This document shows, piece by piece, positions 1 to 10,611 of a DNA stretch of 64,000 nt (position 1 is the stretch's first letter; every line of letters starts with the position of its first letter). A program made the translations under genes and the position numbers. The notes beneath the pieces are model-generated. The model made no database searches. It had not been told where the DNA came from and saw nothing but the letters and a program-made list of their open reading frames with translations. Source of the DNA: Sepioteuthis lessoniana (Eukaryota > Mollusca > Cephalopoda > Myopsida > Loliginidae); NCBI GenBank assembly GCA_963585895.1, contig OY757934.1, positions 46,243,055 through 46,307,054 on the forward strand. The letters are read 5' to 3'.

Positions 1-49
1 GGAAATAAACTTATCATCCTAATGTGACCGGTTTTTGTTTTTTTCTTAA

Positions 50-50
<1 letters not shown>

Positions 51-97
<47 letters not shown>
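51..97. repeat. (TA)n microsatellite
   Basis: An uninterrupted TA dinucleotide tract next to the fold-back repeat. Confidence 0.95.
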
Positions 98-100
<3 letters not shown>

Positions 101-128
101 CAGTATTTCTTCATTGATATATATTTCA

Positions 129-382
129 TTGAACATAATAGACATTTTTTGTCTACATATTTTTTGTTAATTTTTTCAACTTGCCGTATTGATCTTATGA
201 TATTCGACAGGAATTGGTAATACATATCGCCTGATGATGGCCCAAAGTTGGGCAGAAGACTAGGGAAATAACTTATTATAGAAGGTTTATCAACGAATTC
301 CGACCGAATATCATAAGATCAATACGGCAAATCGAAAGGATTAACAAAAAATATGTAGACAAAAAATATCTATTATGTTCAA
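129..382. repeat. Fold-back element with 78-bp inverted arms
   Basis: Arms at 129-206 and 305-382 are equal in length and inverted, with about five mismatches by eye. They surround a 98-bp spacer. The spacer contains CCTGATGATGGCCCAAAG and a small GCCCA/TGGGC hairpin. No coding frame is present. Inverted terminal segments are known for Penelope-like elements and for fold-back DNA elements, and I cannot tell which this is. Confidence 0.75.
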
Positions 383-684
383 CCAAAAGTATATATATAT
401 ATAAAGTAGTATAGAGTACAGAGTCAGCTCAATCTACCGAGGTTTCATCTACTGGGTCATCAGAAAAAGTCTAAGTAATGTTGGTTCAAACGTCATATAT
501 ATATATATATATAATATTTTTAATAAAGTATATAAGAAAATAACTTTATTTTGTTTTCATGAAAATTAAATTAAATTGAATTACCATAAAACCTCGTAAA
601 CTAATCAAAACCCAAACGGCGTTTGGTATTAGAGAAAATAAATGAATACATGCGGGTGAGCAAACGCCGGAGTTACAAATTTAT
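383..684. other. AT-rich DNA with short TA runs, no gene seen
   Basis: Holds short TA tracts near 392-405 and 497-513. No frame or recognised repeat is seen. Confidence 0.6.

Positions 685-758
<74 letters not shown>
685..758. repeat. (TA)n(TG)n compound microsatellite
   Basis: A TA run passes directly into a TG run. The region has no coding meaning. Confidence 0.95.
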
Positions 759-761
<3 letters not shown>

Positions 762-864
762 AAAATTGTAATTAGAATTTAAAGCTAAAAGCGTTTTTAA
801 TCAGTGAAATCTTTATAGTGTTCCATGCACAAAAATGTTGATCAATATCACAATATTTTCAAGG

Positions 865-898
<34 letters not shown>
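865..898. repeat. (TAA)n tract at the 5' edge of an R4-like LINE
   Basis: A trinucleotide TAA run abuts the first readable LINE sequence. Dong/R4-type LINEs are known to insert into TAA repeats, so this is probably the target site. Confidence 0.85.
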
Positions 899-899
<1 letters not shown>

Positions 900-1665
900 G
901 CCATGAGAAAACCTGGACGTGGCTAAGAAAAGGAAACTTTAAGAGAGAAACACAATATCTCCCAATAGCAGCACAAAACAACGCCATAAGAACTATGCAT
1001 ATCAAAGCGAGAATAGATAAGATGCAACAAAATAGCAAATGTAGGTTATGTGGTGATAGAGACGAAACCATCAATCAATTAATAAGAAAATGAAGCAAAT
1101 TAGCTCAGAAGGAGTATAAGACTAGACAGGACTGGGTGGACAAGGTGATCCACCGAGAGATGTGCAAGAAATTGAAATCTGACCATATGAACAAATGGTA
1201 TATGCACAGCCCAGCAACTGTACTAGAGAATGACACACATAAACTCCTATGGACTTTGACATACAAACGGATCACCTAATCTCGGCTAGAAGACCAGTCC
1301 TAGAAGATAATCAACAAAAAAAGAGAATTTGCAAAATTGTGGACTTTGCTGTCCCGGCTGACGACAGAATAAAACTGAAAGAATGTCAAAAGAAGGATAA
1401 GTACCTCGACCTTGCAAAGGAATTTAAAAAAATATGGAACATGAAAGTGACAATTTGTACCAATTGTGATTGGTGCTTTTGGTACAGTAACTAAAGGATT
1501 ATTAAAGGGACAGGAGGACTTGGAGGCTGGAGGACGAGTGGAGACCATCCAAACTATGGCACTATTAAGAACGGCCAGAATACTGGGAAGATTCCTGGAG
1601 ACTTGAAGAGACTTGCTGTCACTTAGTCTCTGTTGAAAGACCATCAGCTAAAACTGATGAGAAAA
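899..1665 (+). mobile_element. R2/R4 (Dong)-type LINE, 3' part, copy 1
   Basis: Broken frames read a segment typical of the C-terminal part of LINEs that carry a restriction-like endonuclease: TWxWLRKGNL near 905, a zinc knuckle beginning CRLCGDRDETIN near 1040 (its later His and Cys are damaged), an HKLLW block near 1240, and the endonuclease region. Family knowledge: such LINEs have one protein with RT, a CCHC knuckle and a PD-(D/E)XK-like nuclease. The reverse transcriptase is missing and several frameshifts and stops are present, so the copy is dead. It ends with the usual 3' sequence around AAAACTCTCAAT near 1670. Confidence 0.75.
1249..1494 (+). pseudogene. Restriction-like endonuclease fragment of R4-like LINE
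   Basis: An 81-residue open stretch covers the nuclease core: ARRP, then KIVDFAVPADDRIKLKE, KKDKYLDLAKEF and WNMKVTI. In the PD-(D/E)XK-type fold the Asp expected after RRP is Val here, while the Asp of VDFAVP is kept. The frame is lost just after MKVTI; the following VIGAFGTVTKGLL segment is in another frame. It is a non-functional remnant that would have nicked target DNA during LINE insertion. Confidence 0.7.
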
Positions 1666-1677
1666 ACTCTCAATGGT

Positions 1678-2245
1678 TAGGTAAAGCGATCCACTGGGAA
1701 TTGTGCAAGAAATTGAAATTTGACGATACGAATAATGGTATATGCTGAACCCAACATCAGTCCTGGAGAATTACACGCACAAAATCCTCTAGGATTTTGA
1801 CATCCAAACAGATCACCAAATCTCGGCCAGACGACCAGATATTATAATAATCAACAAAAAAAAAAAAAAAAAAAAAAAAGAGAAGTTTCAAAAGTGTGGA
1901 CTTTGCTGTCCCGGCTGACCACAGAGTAAAATTAAAAGAAAGTGAAAAGAAGGATAAATACCTCGACTTTAGTGGGGACGGAAAAAACTGTGGAACATGA
2001 AAGTGACGTTTATACCAATTATAATTGGTGCTTTTGGTATAGGCACCAAAGGACTAATAAAGGAACTGGAGGACCTGGAAATAAAAGGACGAGTGCAGGC
2101 CATCCTAACTACTGCATTACTGAGATTGGCTAGAATACTGAGAAGAGTCTTGGAAACTGGAGAAGACTTTCTGTCGCTCAGACTCCAATAAAGACCATCA
2201 GCTAACACTGATGTGAAAAACTCTCAATAGGATAAAAAACTCACC
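1678..2245 (+). mobile_element. R2/R4 (Dong)-type LINE, 3' part, copy 2
   Basis: Starts where copy 1 ends and repeats the same segment from the HWELCKKLKFD block onward, so two 5'-truncated copies lie head to tail. An uninterrupted A run (about 1856-1879) interrupts the nuclease region. A 64-residue open stretch at 1997-2191 reads PIIIGAFGIGTKGLIKELED and LRLARILRRVLETGEDFLSL, the very C-terminus of the family. It ends near AACTCTCAATAGGATAA. Confidence 0.75.
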
Positions 2246-2280
2246 ACTCACATTGACAATCATCATGTGATATTATGCAT

Positions 2281-2302
2281 ATATATATATATATATATAT
2301 AT
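2281..2302. repeat. (TA)n microsatellite
   Basis: A short TA tract just past the 3' end of the second R4-like copy. Confidence 0.9.
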
Positions 2303-3435
2303 AATTTTGCTCGTTAATGCTGTATAGTGAGTGTCTCGAAAAACGTTGAGGAAGTGACTAAGACGAGATGAGGCTATGACGACGAGATACGATAATTATA
2401 TTTACCAGGAAAAGACAAAAAAATCCCACTCTGATATAATTTCTTTTTTTCTTTTTCCTTTTTTTGACTAGTCTAATAAATAGGCAGATGTTTCTTAGAC
2501 TACGGAAATATTTATTTCACAATAAATCATAACCCACCACTAGTGGAGGAGGGAGCGGTTTTGTTTCGTTTGGAAATTTAGGTCGTGACTTGTCACTTTC
2601 CCGGTAACTAACTGTCTGACCCTTTTTCAAAAATATCATAAAAAATGTAGGTTTTTTTGTGGGGGGGGGTGGAGGTAATAGCAGCAAGGGAACAGTATGA
2701 ATATATAAATTATTTTCATGCATCAGAGTCATGAAGGCATCGATAGGTGATCAAAAACAGGGCCGAGGCTGGTGACTGACACGGACGCTAACAATCAAGC
2801 AAATTATTCTTTGAATAATATCTTCCTTCGATACGGGTGCCGTTCATTTATTTAGCGTACAAAGCATTCCTTAGGGATTCATAATCATTTTTAATGACTC
2901 CAAGTCGCTATATCTGAAAAAGGGGACGTCGTCATTTGACCATTGAAGATAAGAATTGTGCAATTTTTGCAGTGAAACCGAAGCCTGAGTATTTGAATCC
3001 TCCCGCCCAGCAAAATGACAAAACTAGTAATAATCCCAGAAAAAAGGTTTGTTACCTCGACAGATATTTTGACAAAAAATGTCTTTTGTGCAGCTGCTTG
3101 AGGTAAGGAGACTTGCAGCGTGATCATCTTGGTGGAACAATCCAACAACTGCAACAACCGGTTCTTACACAGGACCTTTGATGTTTATTTTGGGAAATGC
3201 AGAATGCAAGAGATACACGTGACTTCAGACGCTTGTTTCTATGTCAACTTTCTCCGGCCAATCCACGATTACGGCCTGATCAACGACCACTCATTTGGGA
3301 CGTTGATTCCTCGACCGACTTACCCTCCTGCCTTTATCCTCATAGAGTGAGGTTAACTGAACTGGAACACTTATCAACAGGGTCACCTCTCTACAATTGG
3401 CTTCATGACATCATAACATTTACCAATGTCATGTC
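2303..3435. other. Unassigned DNA with overlapping short frames
   Basis: No repeat family recognised. Short frames of 60-90 codons overlap on both strands (for example 3120-3350 and 3197-3439 on plus) without recognisable domains, and none has an obvious start context. A G9 run lies near 2661. It might hold a decayed element or a host exon, but nothing in the sequence decides this. Confidence 0.4.
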
Positions 3436-3439
3436 ATGA

Positions 3440-3720
3440 TATATTGATTTATTGGTTGAATAATTGATTGATTGATTTTAAAGGCATATCAAATTGTCAA
3501 TTGTTTTTTGTACCTAGAGGTTAAGGAATCCCGTTCATTGTATTTTCATTTTCATATTATTTACATAGTTGCTTAGAATGAGTTTTTTTTTTTTGCACAC
3601 GTCAAGTATTCTAATCAAATACAAATAATTTGCTTACAATTGCGTTGTCTCAAATAACTAATAATATTCCTTGGTAAACAACAGTCATTTCAAGCAACTG
3701 TCCTTAATACAAAAAGAGTG
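3440..3720 (-). repeat. Dispersed repeat D2, outer part
   Basis: Begins with a GATTGATTTTAA-type edge and carries the recurring CAAGTATTCTAATCAAATAC motif. The same order is seen near 33541, 49715 and 62940. The rest of the copy resumes at 4140, after a block of SINE B sequence. Confidence 0.6.
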
Positions 3721-3765
3721 GGTGTTCCCGTGGTGTAATGGAAAAGGTATGAATCCAAAACTTTT
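3721..3765 (+). repeat. SINE B fragment, tRNA-like head only
   Basis: Reads CCCGTGGTGTAATGG and then jumps to the AAAGGTATGAATCC body, so the middle of the SINE is deleted. Confidence 0.6.
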
Positions 3766-3786
3766 TTTGTTCTCCAATGATATTTG

Positions 3787-4083
3787 ATGGTGCCCGTGGT
3801 GTAATGGTTATTGTCGTAGGAAATGGACACGGCGACACGAGTTCAAATCCTGGACGAGACTGATTGCATTTCACATAGCACTAATACCCTTGGGAAAGGT
3901 ATGAATCCAATTATTCTCCCTCCACCAATGGGTAAATAGTAGGGCAGACTGATTCTTCAGCCTTGGTGAGGCAACTAGTCTAGGAGAAGGAAAACTCTGA
4001 ATTCAAACCGGTTAAACTCCGCTTAAGAATTGATCATGTGTCATACCCTTCCCGAGCGGAGGGGTTGGTAAATACGGTAATGG
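3787..4083 (+). mobile_element. SINE B (tRNA-derived), near full length
   Basis: The head GGTGCCCGTGGTGTAATGG contains an A-box-like motif and GAGTTCAAATCCTGG a B-box-like motif, as expected of an internal RNA polymerase III promoter. The body contains CTTGGGAAAGGTATGAATCC, ATGGGTAAATAGTAGGGCAG and AACTAGTCTAGGAGAAGG. It ends with GAGCGGAGGGGTTGG. There is no coding capacity. It is inserted in repeat D2. Confidence 0.8.
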
Positions 4084-4139
4084 TTAAAGCGCTGAACTGT
4101 TGAATCGTAGTCGTACAAAAATAGTTCATTTAGTTAGAT

Positions 4140-4395
4140 GGTTTAAGTGTCTCCATCTAATATTCATAGTATTAAAACAGAAAAATTTGAGCCATAGATG
4201 GGATCTTTACTCGTACTACCAGACTGGGTCAGAGTGGACTTGGGAGTAACGGTAACGACAGTGTAATTCAACAATCATCAGAGCTCCAGAATAGGTGCCT
4301 CATCATCGGATGCATTTTAGTGTCATTCGCAGGGCACATTTTTGAAGGGGAATTCTTACCTCTCCGCAAGGGATATAATCAGTGTATTCTAAAGA
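4140..4395 (-). repeat. Dispersed repeat D2, inner part
   Basis: Contains CATAGATGGGATC, CAGAGTGGACTTGGGAGTAA and AGTGTATTCTAAAG, a diverged version of the D repeat core. It continues the copy begun at 3440. Confidence 0.6.
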
Positions 4396-4399
4396 CCTA

Positions 4400-4679
4400 T
4401 TGAAAGGGTGGCTTGTCTAGGCAATGATTTCTACTTAGTAATAGTCATTTGTTTGTACATGGTTGTATGGTTTCAAGTATTCCTATCTAATACCAACACT
4501 TATTTGGTTTTAAGTAATTATTTCTATTTAACAATAGTCATTTATTTGAGCTCAGTTATATGGTTTCAAATAACTAAAACTAATCCTTAGTAAACAATTA
4601 TAGCTTAAAGAAACAATCCTTCAAACAAATAACTTATGCTGGGTTGTATAGTTTCATTTATTCCTATCTAATACTACTA
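4400..4679. repeat. Internal repeats of D2
   Basis: Several diverged units of ATGGTTTCAAGTATTCC and CTATCTAATAC follow each other. The short open frame here is a by-product of the repeats. Confidence 0.5.
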
Positions 4680-5335
4680 TGACCAAGTCGGCTGGGGTTG
4701 TAGAATACACCGACTACATCTCTGTAGAGGGGTAACCCCCTCCCAAAAAGTGTCCTGTATATGACACTAAACACTCTGAGGCTGAGGTTCCAGTAATGCT
4801 CGATCTTTAGGGAATGCAGAGAGTCCCTTTATTGCCATCACTCCCAGGCCCACTCTAGTCCGGAATGTTTTCACCTGATAGGTTCCTATCTATGGGTCTA
4901 ATGGAACTAAACTGTGTCCTTATGCTAAACTGAATCGCTTGAAATAGGACTGTTTTGACATTTAAACTGCGTACTTTGTATGCTAAACTGGATTGTTTGA
5001 AACAGAACTGTCTTCGTATGCGAAACTATGTTGTTTGAAGTAGAACTGTTTTTGACATTGAAACTGTGCTTACGCTAAACTGAATTATTTGAAATAGAAC
5101 CATTTTGACATTCAACTGTGTGTAAACAAAAACTATACTTACACTAAACTGAATTGTTTTAATTAGAATTTGAGTAAACTGAATAGCTTGAAATAGAAAT
5201 GTTTTTGACAAACTGAGTACTTATGCTAATCTGAATTGTTTGAAATAAAACTTTATTTGTATAAAAATGGATTTCGCTTTAAATAACCTATAAAGATTGA
5301 ATGCCATAAAACCAAAACCAACCAACCAACAACTA
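4680..5335 (+). repeat. Dispersed repeat D, long copy
   Basis: Reads in order: a CGGCTGGGGTTGTAGAATAC start, CCAGTAATGCTCGATCTTTA, TTGCCATCACTCCCAGG, CACCTGATAGG, several units of TAAACTGAATTGTTTGAAATA, the TATAAAAATGGATTTCGCTT end box, and an (AACC)n tail. It is non-coding. The number of internal TTGTTTGAAATAG units differs between copies. The class of the element is unknown. Confidence 0.75.
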
Positions 5336-5720
5336 ATACTACTAATTATATGCTTTCAAGAAATTCTTTCAATTTAATAATAATTTCTTTGCACATCGAT
5401 ATATGGTTTCAAGGAAATAATAATAATAACACTTACTAAGTATTGTAGCTTCTAATAACTATTCTTAATTCAAATAATTTACAGTTTTATGACATAAAGT
5501 ATTCCTATCAAATACGAATAATTTTTTAAATAGATCTATTTGACTTATAGATGAGACCCTAACCTGTACTATCACTCCCAGTTAGTGTGGACCTTAGGGT
5601 AGTAGCTATGAAGGGGTACTCTACCTGCCCCAGATCTTCAGAAGAGAAGCCTCTGATGCAGTTTCTTGTCATAACCAGGAGAACTTTTTCTTGGGGTTGT
5701 CTTAACTGTGTACGAAATAC
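5336..5720 (-). repeat. Dispersed repeat D2
   Basis: Carries the ATGGTTTCAAG units and then the core with ATAGATGAGACCC and a CTATCACTCCCAGTTAG-like block. It abuts the D copy. Confidence 0.5.
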
Positions 5721-7400
5721 AGGGAGCGTATTCTATTCCTTATGAACAGTGATGATATTTTGACGTAGAAGTGAGTAAAAAAGTGAGAAGTTGTAAAAAC
5801 CCACTGCTACTTCACTTTAAAGAAAGTAAAAAGCTGTTATATCCATTATCGATATTGACAGAGATCGGTTATATTTTCCGGATCTTTTTTAACAGAAGGG
5901 AGAATCTGTGAATGACGACTTGTCCTTTGTTCTTTACTTGGTTAGAGCATCTTCTTCATATAACTTCCCGTTTAGCACGAAACAAGGACATTTCAAAATG
6001 TCAACCACTGACTCACAGGAAACGAGAAACAGAAAAGACGGAAATTGATTTTAGTACAGGTTTTTGTCGAAATACTGACCGCAAAAGGAATCAGTGCTGT
6101 TAAAAGCTGTAACAATAAGTGACATTAAGTTAATTTCAATCAATATAAAGATCACTCAACAAAAAAAATATTGCTGGACATAACTGAAAGTATATGAATG
6201 GAATATAGGTTACCAGAACATTAAGCAGAATTGGCCGACTGGATTTAATTTTCAACCAAAACGGCTTGTTTGCACTTGGATGATGTATGAGTCCAATTCA
6301 GGGCTTGGTTTTGTGAAAAAAGATTAAGGAGAGAGTGGTTGGCGTTGACTGTAGGCACATACGTGGTTGATAAGGCACCAACTAAAGGTCTGATCAAGGT
6401 TTGATGGCAGAGTGGTACGGTTCCCTTTTGTCTGTGAGAATGACGCTGAGAGAGTTTTCAAAAGAGAAGCCAATATGGTTGATGGCAAGACGACGCCTCT
6501 AGCTTTGTAAAAATAACAGAGCCGAATAGATAATCTCGAGTGACGTAACAACCCTCACCACTATCGGCACTCTGAATGTGTCGGACATTTTCGTTGGCAA
6601 ACATAACAGGTTACAAGTCAGAGATCAATGTCTATAAGCAAACCTCGAGGTAAGGTTGAGTAATAGGCAAAAATAGCCCTAGTTCCGTCGGCATCTTCCG
6701 TATAGGGTAACTCAGGTACCGGACAATAGACCAACCATAATCCTTTTAAACGAAAAGAAAGGTGAGGCCTGGTGGAAAGACCTTCTAGAACTGAACTGAT
6801 TAATTTCCCCATTTCCCAACACAATCGCATTGGTGTTAGGATGTAAGTTTAACATAGGGATTCCTGTGGGTGCTCTCAAAAGTAACTTATTTGCGTCAAC
6901 ATTGCCCATTTATTTTTACATCTCCTAACACAAGAATAGACTTGTTAAATAATTTCAGGAAATTTATGAAAAAGTCTTATCGACCATATCGAAATCCGAT
7001 CTCTCTGAAAAAAAATAAAATGAGATTTCTTTCACGCTGTAACCAAGTCAGTAATACTGTATAGATGCACTACCTGGGTTCTAACAAAACGCTTGGAGAA
7101 AAACCTAAATGGGAATTATACAAGTTGTATATTGTCTTTAACAAATTCTGGTAGTAGCACTCAACAAAAGAGCGGTTTCACAGTCACTTACTTCCCATCT
7201 GAAGAAAACATCCAAGTAAAATGTGTAACACATGGTGGGCACCGCTGAGGAAGTAAGGACAAACTCATAAGTAACGTTCACCAATTTACCCCGACACATG
7301 ATCACTCCAGTGTTGGTTGACTAGCAAAATCTCAATCATCTCAATGCAGACACTGGGGGCTGGCTAGAGGACTTGCTAAGAGTGATGATCAATAGTTATG
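5721..7400. other. Unassigned 1.7 kb with short frames only
   Basis: No recognised repeat or domain. Short minus-strand frames between 6324 and 6909 run on from each other in different frames, which could be a decayed coding element, but I recognise no motif. The sequence is less repetitive than its surroundings. Confidence 0.4.
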
Positions 7401-7406
7401 CATGAC

Positions 7407-7426
7407 GAGAGAGAGAGAGAGAGAGT

Positions 7427-7490
<64 letters not shown>

Positions 7491-7541
7491 AAGGAATCCA
7501 TTCTATCGGTATTCCTTGATGATGATGATGATGATGATAAT
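7407..7541. repeat. Compound microsatellite (GA)n(CAGA)n(GT)n, then (GAT)n
   Basis: GA, CAGA and GT runs are contiguous to about 7488. A GAT run follows at about 7517-7541. Frames across them encode only low-complexity residues. Confidence 0.95.
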
Positions 7542-7619
7542 GATAGTATTAGGAATTCAACTATAGTTGAAATGGCACAATGCACGGAAATCGACTATAG
7601 TTGCATATGGCAGTAAAAA

Positions 7620-8047
7620 GATTATATCCCTGAAGCCTCCTCTGTAAAATTCTTTAACCTTTTTATGTCAACAAAAAAAAAGAAAATTCAAGTAATTGAC
7701 TTGCATTCACAGATACATCTTTCGTACATTTAAAAATTAATTTTTAAAAAAATCTTTTTCATGCGTTTTCTTTTTTCTTATTCGGTTGTTAGGAAAATAC
7801 ATTCCGATTTTACAATGACCTATCTAAATTCTATTCGACCATATTATTTTAATAGTTGTTGTATAAAAAAAATCTCATTCCAAATTTTAAAAGTAATAAT
7901 TTTGTATCACTTTTTCATAATTTTATTTGAGATGTTTGGTTTGGTTTGGTTTATTTTCTTTGTTTAATGGAATCCTTATGAAAGAACAATTGTGATACGA
8001 TTTAACTTATAGTTGAGTGTAAATAGGAGTTCATAACATCCTCAGGG
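7620..8047. other. AT-rich spacer, no gene seen
   Basis: Very AT-rich, with a short GGTTT run near 7934. No recognised element. Confidence 0.5.
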
Positions 8048-8575
8048 GTTAGCCCAGACGGCTGGGGCTGTAAAATATATCGACTGCATCTCTGCAGAGG
8101 GTTAATACTCCCCAACGAGTGTTTCTGATATGACATTAAACAATCTGATGGTGAGGCTCCAGTAATGCTGTAGCTTTAGGGAATGCGGAGTATCACTTTA
8201 TTGCCATCGCTCCTAGGTCCACTCAGGTTCGGAGTGGTACCACCTGATAAGCTTCTTGTATTTAATTTAAATTGAATTGTCTGAAATAAGTCTGTTTTGA
8301 CATGTAAACGGCGTACTTATACTAAATTGAACATTTTTTGCGTTTAAATGTGTGTAAATAGATTACTAATGTTTAATAGAATTGTTCGTGACACATAGAA
8401 ATACTTGGAACCATTTAACCTTGTTGGCTAAAATGAATTGTTAGAAGTAGAACTGTTTTTGACATTTTTAACTGAGTACTTATACTAAACTGAATTGTTT
8501 GAAATAGAACTGTTAATATGTATAAAATTTGATTTGGCATTAAATAACCTGCAAATGTTGATAACCAAGCCAAAA
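8048..8575 (+). repeat. Dispersed repeat D
   Basis: Begins AGCCCAGACGGCTGGGGCTG and passes through the standard core, ending in the box ATTAAATAACCTGC before the minisatellite flank. Confidence 0.75.
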
Positions 8576-8689
8576 TCCTCCAATGTATTAGTCTGAAAGT
8601 GAATATATTATTGATACTGAAGTCGAATTTGCTTACTCCGATACCGCAGCCCTGCACGTTAGCCATTACGTTCCGGGGACTACTCATTA

Positions 8690-9808
8690 TGTTGAAAGTC
8701 TCCAAATGATGAGCCTGAAAGTCCCCAATTGATGATCATGAAAGTCCCCAAATAATGATCATGAAAGTCACCAAATGATGATCCTAAAAGTCCCCAAATG
8801 ATGAGCCTGAAAGTCCCCAAATGATGATCCTAAAAGTCCCCAAATGATGAGCCTGAAAGTCCCCAAATGATGATCCTAAAAGTCCCCAAATGATTAGCCA
8901 GAAAGTCCCCAAATGATGATCATGAATGTCCCGAAATGATGATCATGAAAGTCTCCAAATGATGATCATGAATGTTCCCAAATGATTAGCCAGAAAGTCC
9001 CGAAATGATGATCATGAAAATCCCCAAATGATGAGCATGAAAGTCCCCAAATGATGAGCATGAATGTCCCCAAATGATTAGCCTGAAAGTCCCCAAATGA
9101 TGAGCATGAATGTCCCCAAATGATGATCATGAAAGTCTCCAAATGATGATCATGAATGTTCCCAAATGATTAACCAGAAAGTCCCGAAATGATGATCATG
9201 AAAGTCCCCAAATGATGAGCATGAAAGTCCCCAAATGATGATCATGAAAGTCTCCAAATGATGATCATGAATGTTCCCAAATGATTAGCCAGAAAGTCCC
9301 GAAATGATGATCATGAAAGTCCCCAAATGATGAGCATGAAAGTCCCCAAATGATGAGCATGAATGTCCCCAAATGATTAGCCTGAAAGTCCCCAAATGAT
9401 GAGCATGAATGTCCCCAAATGATTAGCCAGAAAGTCCCCAAATGTTGAGCATGAATGTCCCCAAATGATGATCATGAAAGTCCCCAAATGATGAGCATGA
9501 AAGTCCCCAAATGATGAGCATGAATGTCCCCAAATGATTAGCCAGAAAGTCCCCAAATGTTGAGCATGAATGTCCCCAAATGATGATCATGAAAGTCCCC
9601 AAATGATGATCATGAAAGTCCCCAAATGATGAGCATGAATGTCCCCAAATGATTAGCCTGAAAGTCCCCAAATGATGAGCATGAATGTCCCCAAATGATG
9701 ATCATGAAAGTCCCCAAATGATGAGCATGAATGTCCCCAAATGATTAGCCTGAAAGTCCCCAAATGATGATTATGAAAGTCCCCAAAAGATGAGCATGAA
9801 AAAATAAG
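8690..9808. repeat. 23-bp minisatellite, about 48 units
   Basis: The unit is close to AAATGATGATCATGAAAGT followed by CCCC. Variants replace GATCATG by GAGCATG, TAGCCTG or TAGCCAG. A variant block starting GTCTCC recurs at 8951, 9135 and 9250, that is 8 and 5 units apart, which shows higher-order duplication. The open frame on minus at 9423-9671 exists only because 23 is not a multiple of three, so the peptide repeats every 23 residues. Confidence 0.9.
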
Positions 9809-10100
9809 TAATGCAGTTACTTTTTTGCATCAGTTCTAGCTTGATTATACATTTGCTTCATGAAAATATTTTGACATATTTTATCAAGATGACACAACAA
9901 AAGCTTACTGATTAAGGATATGAGACTTTTCTGCTTTCATCATATTGTCTTGATCTCTTTTCCACTGACTACGTTCTTTTTTTTTTCAATCAACAGGACA
10001 CTTGTTTACTCGAAAAAAAAATTCCGTTCCAAAGGAGAAAATGAAATTTCATTTAAAGATTTATTGGTCAAAATTTCTGAGATGAAGTTTGATAATTCTT
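9809..10100. other. Unassigned spacer before mariner remnant
   Basis: AT-rich. A pyrimidine tract followed by CAACAG at 9991-9996 looks like a splice acceptor, but the frame after it leads into transposase debris. Confidence 0.4.
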
Positions 10101-10109
10101 ATCACTTAG

Positions 10110-10306
10110 TGAATTCGGACTATTCTCTTTATCTTCATTATAATATTGAATATAACAATGAAGATGAAGAGAATATTCTGAATACTCGAAGAGATAAAAA
10201 AAGATTTATTGTCATCAGAAGATTTCGAGTTTTATCGTAAAGGCATAAATAACCTCGTTAATCAATGGCAAAAATGCAAAGATGTTTCGGGATCATATTT
10301 TGAATG
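10110..10306 (+). pseudogene. Mariner-type transposase C-terminal remnant
   Basis: Reads NSDYSLYLHYN, with the third catalytic Asp of a DDxD triad at about 10118, then NEDEENIL. After a one-base shift in the A run near 10200 it reads SSEDFEFYRKGINNLVNQWQ and then KC and YFE up to the stop. This matches the usual C-terminal order of mariner transposases. The N-terminal half and the ends of the element are not visible, so it is an old fragment. Confidence 0.65.
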
Positions 10307-10611
10307 AGTAAGACACTGTTTAAATTCATTTATTCAGGAATAAAATTTTATTTCAAAATCAGACATTATTTTCCGAAATATCCAATACATTTTCGTATCT
10401 TTTTTATGCTGTTTTGTTTCCACTAGCTTTAGTTGTTTTCTTAACATGACGACATTTTTGACAATCGATGAAAAAAAAAAAACAGACATGCCACGTATGA
10501 ATAATGCCTGCTTTAAGCAAAATAGAAAAAATAATCTTTGAAAAATTGTTATTTTCATTTTTTTTTTCTTCTTCTTTTTGGCTTTTAGATGTTCTCTGTG
10601 TTCACTTGTTT
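10307..10611. other. AT-rich spacer
   Basis: Poly-A and poly-T runs only. No recognised feature. Confidence 0.4.

Noticed and set aside
205-260. Hammerhead ribozyme in the fold-back spacer
   Set aside because: CTGATGA and a stem are present, but the next core box is GAAG, and no strand pairs to make helix I.
440-480. Hammerhead ribozyme on minus (CTGATGACCC...GATGAAACC)
   Set aside because: CTGATGA and GAAA are present, but the ten bases between them cannot form helix II and no helix I complement follows.
3787-3870. Functional tRNA gene
   Set aside because: The A- and B-box motifs belong to SINE heads. The cloverleaf stems do not close and the same unit recurs with a SINE body many times.
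6324-6909. Decayed protein gene on minus
   Set aside because: Three short frames follow each other, but no motif is recognisable and no repeat relative is in the window. Evidence is too weak.
8690-9808. CRISPR-like array
   Set aside because: Direct 23-bp units follow each other with no unique spacers, in a eukaryotic context. It is a minisatellite.
9997-10240. Candidate host exon after a pyrimidine tract and CAACAG acceptor
   Set aside because: The second half of the frame aligns by motif with the C-terminus of a mariner transposase (SDYSLYLHYN, then FYRKGINNLVNQW after one shift), so it is transposon debris.
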